From Halalkalibacter alkaliphilus (lineage in GTDB: Bacteria; Bacillota; Bacilli; Bacillales; Bacillaceae_D): DNA of 59,219 nucleotides. A model generated the notes under the pieces. It searched no databases. It was not told where the DNA came from and saw only the letters and a program-made list of their open reading frames with translations. The stretch spans positions 1 through 59,219 of the forward strand of contig NZ_JAKRYL010000026.1 in assembly GCF_023555415.1 (NCBI RefSeq). Reading direction: 5' to 3'. The translations under genes were made by a program, and so were the position numbers. Below are positions 49,485 to 58,567 of this stretch, in pieces; positions within the stretch are counted from its first letter, which is position 1; each line of letters opens with the position of its first letter.

Positions 49485-50444
49485 TCAATATGGTCTAGAA
49501 ACTCGTTTCTTCTCAAAAAACTTCTTTCTAATATCAGGATCTATATATTGTTCGACAAGTGCTTCGACTAGCTTGTCCGTCACCCTTACCTCTCGATCAA
49601 TATGGTCTAGCCAAAGAGGAATCCCCCGCCCATCTCGTGGTGTGAGAGTTAACAACAGACTTGCAATCTCGTCTTTAAAAGATGCTTGTTCCTCTAACAC
49701 ATCAAAGCCTGTAATAGCAGGATCCGATGTTAACCTCATCCAGACCGATTGCAATCCCGCTTTGCTTTGAATCTTTTCTATAAAAACCATTTCCTCCTGC
49801 TCAAGGACACCAAACAATAAATCGCGATCATATGTATGGGGCTGTTTTTCGAACAGAAGAAATGGTTCTAGTTTCACTAAATTTTCCGTCGTAATCTCTT
49901 CAGAAACACCAACTAGCAACACATCCTTCTCAATTGCTTTTTTGCGTAGCATTTCCCATTCGTCCGGGGCATCAATCCGGTAATGATACAAAGCTCCGTC
50001 CATAAGCAAAATGGCTAATGGTCTTTCTTCTAGTAATTGTATCGCGACTTCTAATTCTAATTTAGCTAATAAATGTGAACGGTAATTTGCCGGGGTGCTT
50101 TCGTCTTCTTCAACTTTACTATGCAGCAAAGGCGAATATATATCTGTAGCTTGGCACTGATACCCTTTTGTTGTTTTCGCTAATGCTTGAAACAAGTAGA
50201 GGATATGTGGAGCCTCACCTTTTGTTTGATTAACAGAGCCATCAACAGCAGCTAACTCTCTTCCTTTCAACCAATCCGACAAAGCCTTTGTCGAAAAACG
50301 AGGAATATGTCGAATTTCCGCATTCGACAACTGAAGTTTTTGTCGAATAATTAAATTATCTGAAGGTGTTTTTTGGTAAATGGTTAACAAATTTTCATTC
50401 ATTTTTTTTAGTTTTTCTACAAGACCATGGTTAATTTCTAACAT
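49485..50444 (-). CDS. nurA: NurA-domain nuclease
   Basis: A 5'-3' nuclease of the RNase H-like fold, partner of HerA. The 319-residue protein shows the first catalytic motif ELAAVDGSVNQ (Asp about 68) and a second acidic motif AILLMDGALYHYR (Asp about 149), plus an internal LEVAIQLLEERP helix and a C-terminal VEQYIDPDIRKKFF. Overall similarity is enough for family but not for subfamily. It is transcribed with herA, and its promoter lies in the abrB-nurA gap. I could not choose among other starts. Confidence 0.82.
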   Translation of the reverse strand: MLEINHGLVEKLKKMNENLLTIYQKTPSDNLIIRQKLQLSNAEIRHIPRFSTKALSDWLKGRELAAVDGSVNQTKGEAPHILYLFQALAKTTKGYQCQATDIYSPLLHSKVEEDESTPANYRSHLLAKLELEVAIQLLEERPLAILLMDGALYHYRIDAPDEWEMLRKKAIEKDVLLVGVSEEITTENLVKLEPFLLFEKQPHTYDRDLLFGVLEQEEMVFIEKIQSKAGLQSVWMRLTSDPAITGFDVLEEQASFKDEIASLLLTLTPRDGRGIPLWLDHIDREVRVTDKLVEALVEQYIDPDIRKKFFEKKRVSRPY

Positions 50445-50539
50445 ATATTGTAATCACCTCGCATTAAAAATACTATTTTATCAACGGTTTCCACTTTGAG
50501 ATAGAATTGTTTTAATATTAAATTAACATAAAAAAGTAA

Positions 50540-50568
50540 TTGACTTGATTTGGAAACACTGGTACTCT
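50540..50568 (+). promoter_or_regulatory. abrB promoter
   Basis: On the plus strand -35 TTGACT (50540-50545), 17-bp spacer and -10 TACTCT (50563-50568). The start point would be near 50575, so the Spo0A boxes lie just downstream, as in B. subtilis abrB. The nurA promoter should lie in the same gap on the other strand; I could not place it. Confidence 0.7.
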
Positions 50569-50585
50569 AAAATCAGATAGAAAAT

Positions 50586-50601
50586 TGTCGAATATTGACG
50601 C
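50586..50601 (+). promoter_or_regulatory. Spo0A boxes in the abrB leader
   Basis: TGTCGAA at 50586-50592 is a perfect 0A box. TGACGCC follows at 50596-50602 as a weaker match. Two boxes a few bases apart downstream of the start site reproduce the architecture by which phosphorylated Spo0A represses abrB in B. subtilis. Confidence 0.75.
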
Positions 50602-50644
50602 CAAAAAAATAAATTACTTTTTAGTCTGAGAGGAGACTTATTCA

Positions 50645-50935
50645 ATGAAATCTACTGGAATCGTTCGTAAGGTTGATGAATTAGGCCGTGTAGTTATTCC
50701 AATCGAGCTACGTCGCACATTAGACATTGCTGAAAAAGATGCGTTAGAAATTTATGTTGATAACGATCGCATCATCTTAAAAAAATACAAACCGAATATG
50801 ACTTGCCAAGTTACAGGTGAAGTTTCTGATGAGAATCTTTCGATTGCTAATGGCAAGATCATTCTTAGCCCGCAAGGTGCAAAAGAAATTATTAAAGAGC
50901 TTCAAGAGTACGTATCTCGTTCTACTCAAGCTTAA
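50645..50935 (+). CDS. abrB: Transition-state regulator AbrB
   Basis: A global repressor of stationary-phase genes during growth. The 96-residue protein has the swapped-hairpin DNA-binding domain in residues 1-50 (STGIVRKVDELGRVVIPIEL, DIAEKDALEIYVDNDRII), CQVTGEV with the conserved cysteine at about 54, and a C-terminal multimerisation domain. It is the only large gene on the plus strand, with a GAGGAG site 9 nt before the ATG. Repression by Spo0A is indicated by boxes in the leader. Confidence 0.97.
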   Translation: MKSTGIVRKVDELGRVVIPIELRRTLDIAEKDALEIYVDNDRIILKKYKPNMTCQVTGEVSDENLSIANGKIILSPQGAKEIIKELQEYVSRSTQA

Positions 50936-50944
50936 CTCCTTGTT

Positions 50945-51020
50945 AAAAAGGGTGGCTACTCCTAGTTCTACCACAATCCCTGATATTGTTGGTATGTTCT
51001 CGGTGAGCCACCCTTTTTGT
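50945..51020 (+). terminator. Terminator of abrB with an unusually large loop
   Basis: AAAAAGGGTGGCT (50945-50957) pairs perfectly with AGCCACCCTTTTT (51006-51018); the 48-nt loop contains a second weak hairpin TACCACAA/TTGTTGGTA. The T run is the end of the right arm. The symmetry means it may also act on leftward transcription. Confidence 0.7.
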
Positions 51021-51087
51021 TGTTTATTGGCCTTTAGTTTAGATAAAAAGAAATTAAATAAAAGGTAAAACAGTGCGAACATTGTTT

Positions 51088-51586
51088 GCGATGGCTTCTC
51101 TCGCCGTGCGCCTTTTGAGAAGATCACTCAAAAGGCTTAAAACATTACGGCGGCTCCGCTATCCTTCCTAAACAGAATAGCGAAACCTCGGGCCTTTTTC
51201 TCTTTACGTGTGCGAACATTGTTTGCGATGGCTTCTCTCGCCGTGCGCCTTTTGAGAAGTTCGTTCAAAAGGCTTAAAACATTACGGTGGCTCTGGTCAT
51301 CGTTTTCGCTAAACAGAAATAGCGAAACCTGGGGCTTTTTCTCTTTACGTGTGCGAACATTGTTTGCGATGGCTTCTCTCGCCGTGCGCCTTTTGAGAAG
51401 ATCACTCAAAAGGCTTAAAACATTACGGCGGCTCTGGTCATCGTTTTCGCTAAACAGAAATAGCGAAACCTGGGGCTTTTTCCCTTTTAACTGTGCGAAC
51501 ATGTTGCGATGGCTTCTCTCGCCGTGCGCCTAAAGGAGAAACCCGTTCCTTTAGGCTTAAAACATTACGGCGGCTCCGCTCATCGC
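51088..51586 (-). repeat. Array of four structured repeats, period 137-141 bp, downstream of rsmI
   Basis: On the minus strand, copies lie at 51506-51586, 51366-51444, 51225-51303 and 51088-51165. Middle stems are CGCCGT/ACGGCG (one G-T wobble in the 51225 copy). Inner stems are GCCTTTTGA/TCAAAAGGC in three copies and GCCTAAAGGA/TCCTTTAGGC in the 51506 copy, always with a 9-nt loop. The outer stem is perfect in the copy next to rsmI, 5 bp in the next two, and lost in the last. Copies are joined by a tail and a recurring CGCTA/TAGCG hairpin. Confidence 0.88.
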
Positions 51587-51589
51587 TTC

Positions 51590-51628
51590 GCTAGAACGAA
51601 AAGGGAAGATCGCCCTTTTCGTTCTAGC
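51590..51628. repeat. Perfect 16-bp hairpin overlapping the rsmI stop codon
   Basis: Arms 51590-51605 and 51613-51628 are exact reverse complements with a 7-nt loop. On the minus strand the first arm begins with the last serine codon and the TAG stop of rsmI, and the A4/T4 runs are inside the stem, so no T tail follows. The third repeat array starts immediately after it. Confidence 0.8.
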
Positions 51629-52484
51629 TATGGTACTCTGCATAGACGATTCTTTTTTGTATATTTCGTTCGCGGGCTACTTGTTTGATTGCTTCTTTTG
51701 ATGGCATGCCAAGTTCGATGTAGTGGTTGGTATGTTGGAGGATTGTTAAGGAGTCCCACCAACTGTCCTCTTCTTCCTTTTCACTGCTTCCTTCTACGAC
51801 AAGGCAAAACTCTCCTTTTACCGTACCTGTTTGACACCACTCTATCGCTTCTTCTAATGTTCCTCTTTGATACTCTTCAAATTTTTTAGTGAGCTCACGA
51901 CTAATGCTAATGTGACGATTTCCAAACACTTTGAACATCGCCTCTAATGCTTCTTTTATACGATGAGGTGATTCATAAAAAATCAGCGTCGTCTGATTGC
52001 CTTTTAATTGTTCGAGCATTGCTTGACGCTGCTTGTTTTGACGTGGGAGAAATCCAACAAACTCAAAACGTTCTGTTGATAAGCCTGAAGCAACTAAACT
52101 TGTTAATGCTGCATTTGCTCCAGGTAAAGAGATCACTTTCATCCCTTCCTTTAATGCCTCCTGAACAAGGTCTTGACCAGGATCAGAAATGGCCGGCATT
52201 CCCGCATCACTGACAAGAGCAACTTGTTTTCCTGCCTTCATTTGATCAATTAATGACTCGCCAGATTTTTTCTTGTTATGCTCATGGTAACTGACAAGTG
52301 ATGTTTCAATCTCAAAATGATTAAACAGTTTACGGGTTTGTCTCGTATCTTCAGCTGCAACTACATCAACTTCTTTAAGCATTCGAACAGCACGAAATGT
52401 CATGTCTTCAAGATTCCCTATTGGTGTCGGAATTAAATAAAGCGTTCCTTCCACTCCATCACTGTAACTTGTTTGTTGGTTCAT
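51624..52484 (-). CDS. rsmI: 16S rRNA 2'-O-methyltransferase RsmI
   Basis: Methylates C1402 of 16S rRNA. From the ATG at 52484 the protein is about 286 residues: LYLIPTPIGNLEDMTFRAV, VVAAEDTRQT, LVSDAGMPAISDPG (SAM site) and YESPHRIKEALEAM are family signatures. I prefer this ATG because AGGAAGGG lies 6 nt before it; the upstream ATG at 52505 overlaps the trmN6 stop with a poor site. yazA, found between these genes in B. subtilis, is missing. The stop codon lies inside a hairpin. Confidence 0.96.
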   Translation of the reverse strand: MNQQTSYSDGVEGTLYLIPTPIGNLEDMTFRAVRMLKEVDVVAAEDTRQTRKLFNHFEIETSLVSYHEHNKKKSGESLIDQMKAGKQVALVSDAGMPAISDPGQDLVQEALKEGMKVISLPGANAALTSLVASGLSTERFEFVGFLPRQNKQRQAMLEQLKGNQTTLIFYESPHRIKEALEAMFKVFGNRHISISRELTKKFEEYQRGTLEEAIEWCQTGTVKGEFCLVVEGSSEKEEEDSWWDSLTILQHTNHYIELGMPSKEAIKQVARERNIQKRIVYAEYHS

Positions 52485-52501
52485 GATAATCCCTTCCTCG
52501 C

Positions 52502-53239
52502 TCATTTTCCTTCATAAATTGAGCTAAATTGTTCTGTATATGTCCCCTGTTCATTGTAAACGACAATCGGTGGAAGACAAGTTACACCTGCTTTTCCATC
52601 TTTAATTCCTTCAACAAGCACCATATTAGCGTCCTTATTGACTTTAGGATGAACAAATTGAATTCGTTTTGGCTCAATACGATACGTACGCATATGATGA
52701 ACGATGTCGGTTAATCTTTCAGGCCGGTGTACTAACGCTACTTTTCCTTTTTGCTTCACATATTGACTGCTAACCCGGACCACGTCTTCTAATGTACAAT
52801 AAATTTCATGTCTCGCTATTGCAAAATGTTCATTACGGTTTTTTTCATCATCTGTGACGGTTTCAAAATAAGGAGGATTACATGTAACGACATCAAAAAA
52901 TCCTCGCTTCAGTTCACTTGGAATATGATTAAGATCTGATTCGACAAATTGAATTTGATTATGTAATTCATTTAGTTCACTTGTTCGCCTCGCCATATCG
53001 ACTAGTTTGTTCTGAATCTCTACTCCAATAATATTTGCTTTTGACCTAGTTGTTAGTAAGGCAGGTATGACACCATTACCTGTACATAAATCCAATATAT
53101 TCCCTTTTTGAATTGGTACTTGTACAAACCGCCCTAGCAGAATGGCATCAATTGAAAATGAGAAAACATTTGGGCTCTGAAGAACTTTTAAGTCAGTTCC
53201 CGCTATATAGTCTAAACGTTCTCCATTAAATAATTTCAC
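52502..53239 (-). CDS. trmN6: tRNA1(Val) adenine N6-methyltransferase family (YabB)
   Basis: A SAM-dependent methyltransferase of the TrmN6/YabB type. The 245-residue protein has motif I ILDLCTGNGVIPALL, IIGVEIQNKLVDMA and the catalytic motif DVVTCNPPYFE, typical of N6-adenine methylation. It follows yabA after a terminator. The tRNA substrate is inferred from the E. coli homolog. Confidence 0.92.
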   Translation of the reverse strand: MKLFNGERLDYIAGTDLKVLQSPNVFSFSIDAILLGRFVQVPIQKGNILDLCTGNGVIPALLTTRSKANIIGVEIQNKLVDMARRTSELNELHNQIQFVESDLNHIPSELKRGFFDVVTCNPPYFETVTDDEKNRNEHFAIARHEIYCTLEDVVRVSSQYVKQKGKVALVHRPERLTDIVHHMRTYRIEPKRIQFVHPKVNKDANMVLVEGIKDGKAGVTCLPPIVVYNEQGTYTEQFSSIYEGK

Positions 53240-53263
53240 GCTTTTTGTGCACTCCTTTAATAG

Positions 53264-53303
53264 GCTAAAAAGACAGACCTAACGATAACGCAAGATCTGT
53301 CCC
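53264..53303 (-). terminator. Terminator after yabA
   Basis: Stem GACAGATC/GGTCTGTC (53294-53301 with 53272-53279, one wobble) and a 14-nt loop, followed on the minus strand by TTTTTAG. Confidence 0.7.
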
Positions 53304-53330
53304 CCTTAATTAATCTATTTGATTGATGTT

Positions 53331-53684
53331 TTACTTTTGGTGTAAAAATGATAAACAGAATAAGCAGTCGTCTCCATCTGATCGAATACTTCCATAGTGT
53401 GTATTACAAACATGGAATCCTTCCTGATAGAGCCTTGCTAAGTTATCGTACCCTTCACCTACAAAGGGCTTTTTCTTACTACTAGCCTTATCGTTCTTTC
53501 CTTCCTCCTGCGCTTCTTCTTGCGCTTCAAGACGGTCTCTAAGGTTTTCATTTTCAATATGAAGAGAATGATTCTCTTCGATTAGGTAGGCCAACTGTTC
53601 CTTCAACCCTCGCAACTCATGATGCAATTCACCTAGCCGTTCTTCTAGTTGGCTCACCTGTGTAAAAATTGCTTTTTTGTCCAC
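53331..53684 (-). CDS. yabA: Replication initiation control protein YabA
   Basis: Binds DnaA and DnaN and limits over-initiation. The 117-residue protein has an N-terminal leucine-rich coiled coil (about 5-55, with [19 protein letters not shown]), a charged linker and a C-terminal zinc module with [18 protein letters not shown]. It starts at GTG, with GGTGGG upstream, between ricT and trmN6 as in B. subtilis. Confidence 0.95.
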   Translation of the reverse strand: MDKKAIFTQVSQLEERLGELHHELRGLKEQLAYLIEENHSLHIENENLRDRLEAQEEAQEEGKNDKASSKKKPFVGEGYDNLARLYQEGFHVCNTHYGSIRSDGDDCLFCLSFLHQK

Positions 53685-53699
53685 GATGCTCCCACCTCA

Positions 53700-54527
53700 T
53701 TATTCTGTGGCTTCAGTCGGCACGCTTTCCTTGCTCATTAGTTCGTCCATTGTAAACTCGACTATTCGCTCACCTTCAACTAATTCAACTTGAATGACTT
53801 TTTCCAATAAGTTTAAGCCAATCACTTTTCCTCTTCCTTCAGGTGTTCTAACCCTCTTCCCAACATCAGGTAATTCCTGCTTTGCTGACTCATACATGTC
53901 GTTCTCATATTTGAGACAACACATTAACCTGCCGCACAAGCCTGATATCTTAGCTGGGTTTAGTGATAGATTTTGGTCTTTGGCCATCTTAATAGAAACC
54001 GGCTCAAAATCACCTAAAAACGATGAGCAGCAAAGGACTCGACCACATGGACCAATCCCACCTAACATTTTTGCTTCATCCCGCACACCAATTTGACGAA
54101 GCTCAATCCTTGTACGAAATACAGCTGCTAAATCTTTCACTAATTCTCTAAAGTCGATCCGACCATCAGCGGTAAAATAAAACAATACTTTATTCCGATC
54201 GAATGTATATTCAACATCTACTAGCTTCATATCTAGCTTATGTTCAATAATTTTCTCTGTACATACCTCGAACGCTTTCTTAGCTTGTTCGACATTTTCC
54301 TGAACGACTAACTTATCTTTGTCAGTCGCAATCCGGATTACTTGCTTTAATGGAAGAACAACATCGTTCTCGCCGACTGTCTTTGTGCCAATGACAACTC
54401 GGCCAAATTCAACACCTCTTGACGTTTCGACGATGACTGTTTCTCCCTTCTCCAGCTGAAATGAACCAGGGGAGAAATAATAGATTTTGCCCGCTTTCTT
54501 AAAGCGAACACCTACAACTTGATGCAA
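53700..54527 (-). CDS. ricT: RicT (YaaT), PSP1-domain regulator
   Basis: A member of the RicA-RicF-RicT complex that helps RNase Y mature mRNAs and aids Spo0A phosphorylation. The 275-residue protein has the PSP1 core (GVEFGRVVIGTKTVGE, YFTADGRIDFRELVKDLA) and iron-sulfur ligands in CGRVLCCSSFLG and CGRLMCCLKYE. It is 4 bp after holB. Complex functions are from B. subtilis. Confidence 0.95.
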   Translation of the reverse strand: MHQVVGVRFKKAGKIYYFSPGSFQLEKGETVIVETSRGVEFGRVVIGTKTVGENDVVLPLKQVIRIATDKDKLVVQENVEQAKKAFEVCTEKIIEHKLDMKLVDVEYTFDRNKVLFYFTADGRIDFRELVKDLAAVFRTRIELRQIGVRDEAKMLGGIGPCGRVLCCSSFLGDFEPVSIKMAKDQNLSLNPAKISGLCGRLMCCLKYENDMYESAKQELPDVGKRVRTPEGRGKVIGLNLLEKVIQVELVEGERIVEFTMDELMSKESVPTEATE

Positions 54528-54531
54528 TCTT

Positions 54532-55521
54532 CTATCCCTCCTGTATATTAAGCAACAGCTTTTCCATCATAAGTTGAGGATTAACATTAGCAACAAGCTG
54601 CCTTTTTGCATGAAGAACCGCAGACATCTTTTGACTAATTGTATCCTGCGAGCTAGATAGGGCTTGCTGTTGTAATAGATCAATTTGATCAATATAACTT
54701 AAAGAGTCAACTTTTCCGACCTTTGTAAACATGAGATCACGCAGCCATAAGAGAATCATATCTAATCCAATGTCTAACTGTGATTTTTCTTTAAAAAGTG
54801 GTAACCACTTTTCTTGTAATGTAAAAAGAACTTGAGTCGGTCTAGTAGAGAGCTCCTCCATCAATTGTATCACTACGGTTCGTGCTTGTGCAATCCAATC
54901 TCCTTCTAATAACTGCTCTGCCTCATGATAACTTGTTGTTAAACTAGCCAATAAACTGGAAATTGTGTTAGAATTTCCATTCTGAACGAGCTTGTCCAAA
55001 AAAGTAGCTCTTGATAAAGGAGCAAACGTCATATGCTGACTTCGAGAATGAATCGTTGGCAGCACCTTACTGCCTTGTTCAGTTAAAAGAATTGCTAATG
55101 TCTCTGTTGCTGGTTCCTCTAAAAATTTTAATATACTATTTGCTGCTCCAACCGTCATTAAATCAGCATGTTCAACAATATAAACTTTCTTAGCTGATTC
55201 CACACCACGGTATGAAAACTCTTTTTGCAAATGCTCTACTTGATGCTTTTTAATTGATAGGCCATCCGGTTCAATGAAATGTACATCTGGATGGTTGCCA
55301 TGTTCAATCCGTCTACAATTCAGACATTGTAAACAAGGATTCTCCTCGTCTTTGTTTTCACAAAAGAAGCTCTTCGCTAAATGAAGAGCTACTACACGCT
55401 TACCGGTTCCTTTGCTTCCTTCAAATAGGTAGGCATGAGCAAGACGGTCCTTTTGTAATGTTTTAATCAGTAAATCTATGATTCTCGGTTGTATTTCTTT
55501 TAAATGATTCCACGTTTCCAT
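54532..55521 (-). CDS. holB: DNA polymerase III delta-prime subunit
   Basis: Clamp-loader subunit. The 329-residue AAA-fold protein has a P-loop variant EGSKGTGKRVVALHLAK, the four-cysteine zinc site in CENKDEENPCLQCLNC and the SRC-like region THISRSQ replaced here by IHSRSQHM. It follows darA by 14 bp. yaaR, between these genes in B. subtilis, is absent. Confidence 0.95.
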   Translation of the reverse strand: METWNHLKEIQPRIIDLLIKTLQKDRLAHAYLFEGSKGTGKRVVALHLAKSFFCENKDEENPCLQCLNCRRIEHGNHPDVHFIEPDGLSIKKHQVEHLQKEFSYRGVESAKKVYIVEHADLMTVGAANSILKFLEEPATETLAILLTEQGSKVLPTIHSRSQHMTFAPLSRATFLDKLVQNGNSNTISSLLASLTTSYHEAEQLLEGDWIAQARTVVIQLMEELSTRPTQVLFTLQEKWLPLFKEKSQLDIGLDMILLWLRDLMFTKVGKVDSLSYIDQIDLLQQQALSSSQDTISQKMSAVLHAKRQLVANVNPQLMMEKLLLNIQEG

Positions 55522-55535
55522 CTATTTCAACACCT

Positions 55536-55880
<345 letters not shown>

Positions 55881-55886
55881 TTATTA

Positions 55887-56525
55887 CTAAAGTATGCGAC
55901 CTACAAAGTGATTGATCTCATTCATTGCCTCTTTATAAACAGTCTCAACGTCCTGATTTGCATTAATAACCTTAATTCTCTCAGGATAGACCTCAATCAC
56001 TTTTTGGTACCCTTCCCTAACACGTTCATGAAACTCCATTTTTTCTTGGTCGAGTCGATTTACTTCACGATCTTCATCACTTTGAATACGAGATAAGCCA
56101 ATTTGCGGGTCAACATCGAAAAATAATGTTAAATCAGGCAAATAGCCTTCAATTGCAAATTCATTGATCGCTTTTACTTCATCGAACCCAATCCCTCTTG
56201 CATACCCTTGATAAGCAAGACTACTATCAAGGAACCTGTCACATAGGACAATACTCCCTTGTTTTAGGGCAGGTATGACTTTCTCAACAAGATGCTGTCT
56301 TCTAGCTGCTGCATATAATAGTGCTTCCGTTCGGCTATCCATTTCTGTATGTGTGACATCTAATATAACTGTTCTAATTTGTTCAGAAATTCGAATGCCT
56401 CCTGGTTCACGAGTACGTATGACATCGAGTCCTTTGCTTACTAGCTCTGCTTCTATTCGATCTAAGACAGTTGTCTTCCCTGCCCCTTCTCCACCTTCTA
56501 CTGTTACAAAAAAACCTTTACTCAT
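55887..56525 (-). CDS. tmk: Thymidylate kinase
   Basis: Converts dTMP to dTDP. The 212-residue protein has the P-loop [17 protein letters not shown], the DR(Y/H) region TREPGG and [17 protein letters not shown]. The ATG at 56525 has GGAGG 6 nt upstream and overlaps the yaaO stop by 8 bp, indicating coupling; the open frame extends six codons earlier. Confidence 0.97.
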   Translation of the reverse strand: MSKGFFVTVEGGEGAGKTTVLDRIEAELVSKGLDVIRTREPGGIRISEQIRTVILDVTHTEMDSRTEALLYAAARRQHLVEKVIPALKQGSIVLCDRFLDSSLAYQGYARGIGFDEVKAINEFAIEGYLPDLTLFFDVDPQIGLSRIQSDEDREVNRLDQEKMEFHERVREGYQKVIEVYPERIKVINANQDVETVYKEAMNEINHFVGRIL

Positions 56526-57972
56526 CGTCATCCTCCACATCAACTACCAAAACATCTTTCAAATCCTGTTCAACTTGAAACGTTGCCCCTGCATCTATCA
56601 ATTTCTTTATTTCATCGATCACTTGTTCAGTCATTCGCTCACCTGGTAATACTAATGGAATACCGGGTGGGTAAGGTACAACAGCTTCAGCCGCTATGCA
56701 CCCGACAGCCCTTTCTAGTGGTACTCTCTTCTTTGTCAATTGACGCAAATCATCTGAATGTAGTTCAAGCTTTTGCACCCCTATCTTCAGGTTAAGAAGC
56801 GGGTTACTACGTCTCTCCTCTACAACCTCATAAGCTTCTAATGAATGACGAATTGCTTGAAGCGACTGGCTAGGAACTTCGATTGTACCTAATCCAAAAA
56901 CAAGTAATACATGTTTCTCGTCTGCAAGTTCAGGATAAAGATTGTTTTCTAAAAAAATATCTTGAAGTTCAAATCCTGTTAAGTTGGTTGTTGTCTTTAT
57001 TGTAACTTTTAATGGATCACAATGATAGTTGTCACTCCAATTAACAACCTTTATTTGCTTAATGTTAGATAATTCTTTTTTTACTGCTTCAACTCCTGCT
57101 AAAATTGTAGTAATTTCTGTTTTCGAGATACTTTCTGCATAGGCTCTTGCTCCATCCAATGACGCCATTAGCAAATAAGAAGGACTACTTGATTGGAACA
57201 TAGTCAGCGCTTCCTTTATCTTATGCCTAAAAGCATCAGATTGTTTTTCATTTATATGAAGAAATGAGCTCATCGTTAATGCCGGCAGCATTTTATGTGC
57301 AGATTGAACAACGACATCAGCTCCTTGTTGTAAAGTTGATACAGGAAAAGGTGTCCCTAGACAATAGTGAGCAGCATGTGCCTCATCTACTAAAACAAGT
57401 AAATCATGCTTCTTAGCAGTTGTAATTGTTTCTTGTAAATCTATGCTAACTCCATAGTAATTTGGATAAGTTAAGATAATACCCTTAGCATCTGGATACT
57501 GACGTACCGCTTCAGCTACTGTTTCAACCGATATCCCAATAGCGTGACTCGAATCATGATCAAACTCTGGCGTTAACAAAATAGGAACCAAGCCTGCAAT
57601 TTGTACTGCATGAAAAACAGATTTGTGGCTATTACGCTGCACAAACACCTGATCCCCTCGTTCAAACGCTCCATAAACCATTGCTAAGTTGCCAACTGTA
57701 GATCCTCCAACGAGAAAAAAAGTTTGTTTTGCTTTATAAAACCGAGCAGCCTCTTCTTGTGCTTCACGTATAACCCCACTTGGTGCATGCAAGTCATCTA
57801 ATCCTGCTAATTCTGTCACATCATATTTTAGAGCCTCTCCAAAGGCCTCATGGATAGAGTCATGAAAAAATAGCCCATTCTTATGACCTGGTACATGAAA
57901 AGAAATTGGATCTGCCTTCTTATGGTTTTGTATAGCTTTTATTAAAGGAATATGATTACGAGTCAACGTCAA
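56518..57972 (-). CDS. yaaO: Orn/Lys/Arg decarboxylase family protein YaaO
   Basis: A PLP-dependent amino-acid decarboxylase-like protein (fold type I, cd00615 type). It is about 484 residues. It shows [11 protein letters not shown], the PLP-lysine motif [17 protein letters not shown], and [13 protein letters not shown]. The ORF opens at GTG 57999 without a site; I place the start at a TTG (57972) 4 nt after GGGAG, which is uncertain. Substrate is unknown. xpaC and yaaN, upstream in B. subtilis, are absent. Confidence 0.88.
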   Translation of the reverse strand: MTLTRNHIPLIKAIQNHKKADPISFHVPGHKNGLFFHDSIHEAFGEALKYDVTELAGLDDLHAPSGVIREAQEEAARFYKAKQTFFLVGGSTVGNLAMVYGAFERGDQVFVQRNSHKSVFHAVQIAGLVPILLTPEFDHDSSHAIGISVETVAEAVRQYPDAKGIILTYPNYYGVSIDLQETITTAKKHDLLVLVDEAHAAHYCLGTPFPVSTLQQGADVVVQSAHKMLPALTMSSFLHINEKQSDAFRHKIKEALTMFQSSSPSYLLMASLDGARAYAESISKTEITTILAGVEAVKKELSNIKQIKVVNWSDNYHCDPLKVTIKTTTNLTGFELQDIFLENNLYPELADEKHVLLVFGLGTIEVPSQSLQAIRHSLEAYEVVEERRSNPLLNLKIGVQKLELHSDDLRQLTKKRVPLERAVGCIAAEAVVPYPPGIPLVLPGERMTEQVIDEIKKLIDAGATFQVEQDLKDVLVVDVEDDDE

Positions 57973-58061
57973 AAATCTCCCATCTACAAATATTCTCACT
58001 TAGTATGATACTGTACTTTATAAGCCTTGTTAAGAAAACACTCATTTGCACTTACATAAAT

Positions 58062-58092
58062 AAAAGCAAGCCTTTTATTGAAAGGCTTGCTC
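58062..58092 (-). terminator. Terminator of csfB
   Basis: A perfect 10-bp stem GCAAGCCTTT/AAAGGCTTGC (58081-58090 with 58066-58075) and a 5-nt loop, followed on the minus strand by TTTTATTTAT. It starts about 5 bp after the csfB stop. Confidence 0.85.
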
Positions 58093-58094
58093 TC

Positions 58095-58298
58095 TTATCC
58101 TATAAAATTAGTAGATAAATTCCTCATTTGTTTTACATATGTTTCATACATGTCATCTTGTTCATTTAATTGTAATAGCTCTGTTTCACATGATTCACAC
58201 ATAAATGTGTTTAGTACTTGCAATCCTTCAGTTTTTCTTTTGTTGCAAACCATACAACAATCCCCTAGCCGCACTTTCATTGTTTTCGTCTTCGGCAT
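58095..58298 (-). CDS. csfB: Anti-sigma factor CsfB (Gin)
   Basis: Inhibits SigG (and SigE) activity until the right stage of sporulation. The 67-residue zinc protein has CCMVCNKR and CESCETEL, its two cysteine pairs, followed by a helix. The ATG at 58298 is 6 nt after GGGGTG; ATG and GTG codons just upstream lie in the ribosome site. The gene is divergent from a small plus-strand ORF. Confidence 0.92.
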   Translation of the reverse strand: MPKTKTMKVRLGDCCMVCNKRKTEGLQVLNTFMCESCETELLQLNEQDDMYETYVKQMRNLSTNFIG

Positions 58299-58316
58299 AT
58301 TCATCACCCCTGACTT

Positions 58317-58346
58317 CAGTATCGGCTATACACTAAGACTTCATAC
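58317..58346 (-). promoter_or_regulatory. Possible SigF promoter of csfB
   Basis: On the minus strand GTATG (58342-58346), 15 bp and GCCGATACTG (58317-58326) partly match the SigF consensus. csfB is a SigF gene in B. subtilis. The match is imperfect. Confidence 0.4.
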
Positions 58347-58567
58347 ATCTCTTTTCTTTTAATCTATTCTTTTCTTTGTAGATTTGTGCCTATCCTACTT
58401 AATATTTATTGGTTACGTTTGTTTTTATGGATATTTGGAGTTATCTAGTGTGAATTAATGAAATTTATGAGAAGTACCATAACTTTTTTTGTTTTGACTC
58501 ATACATGAATAAGGTTCACTATAATAACTCATCTTAACAAAGAATCTAATTAAATGGGGGTATGAAG

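Noticed and set aside
51137-51502. 121-aa protein on the minus strand
   Set aside because: It consists of repeat-derived segments without a ribosome site, and the frame is not kept in all copies.
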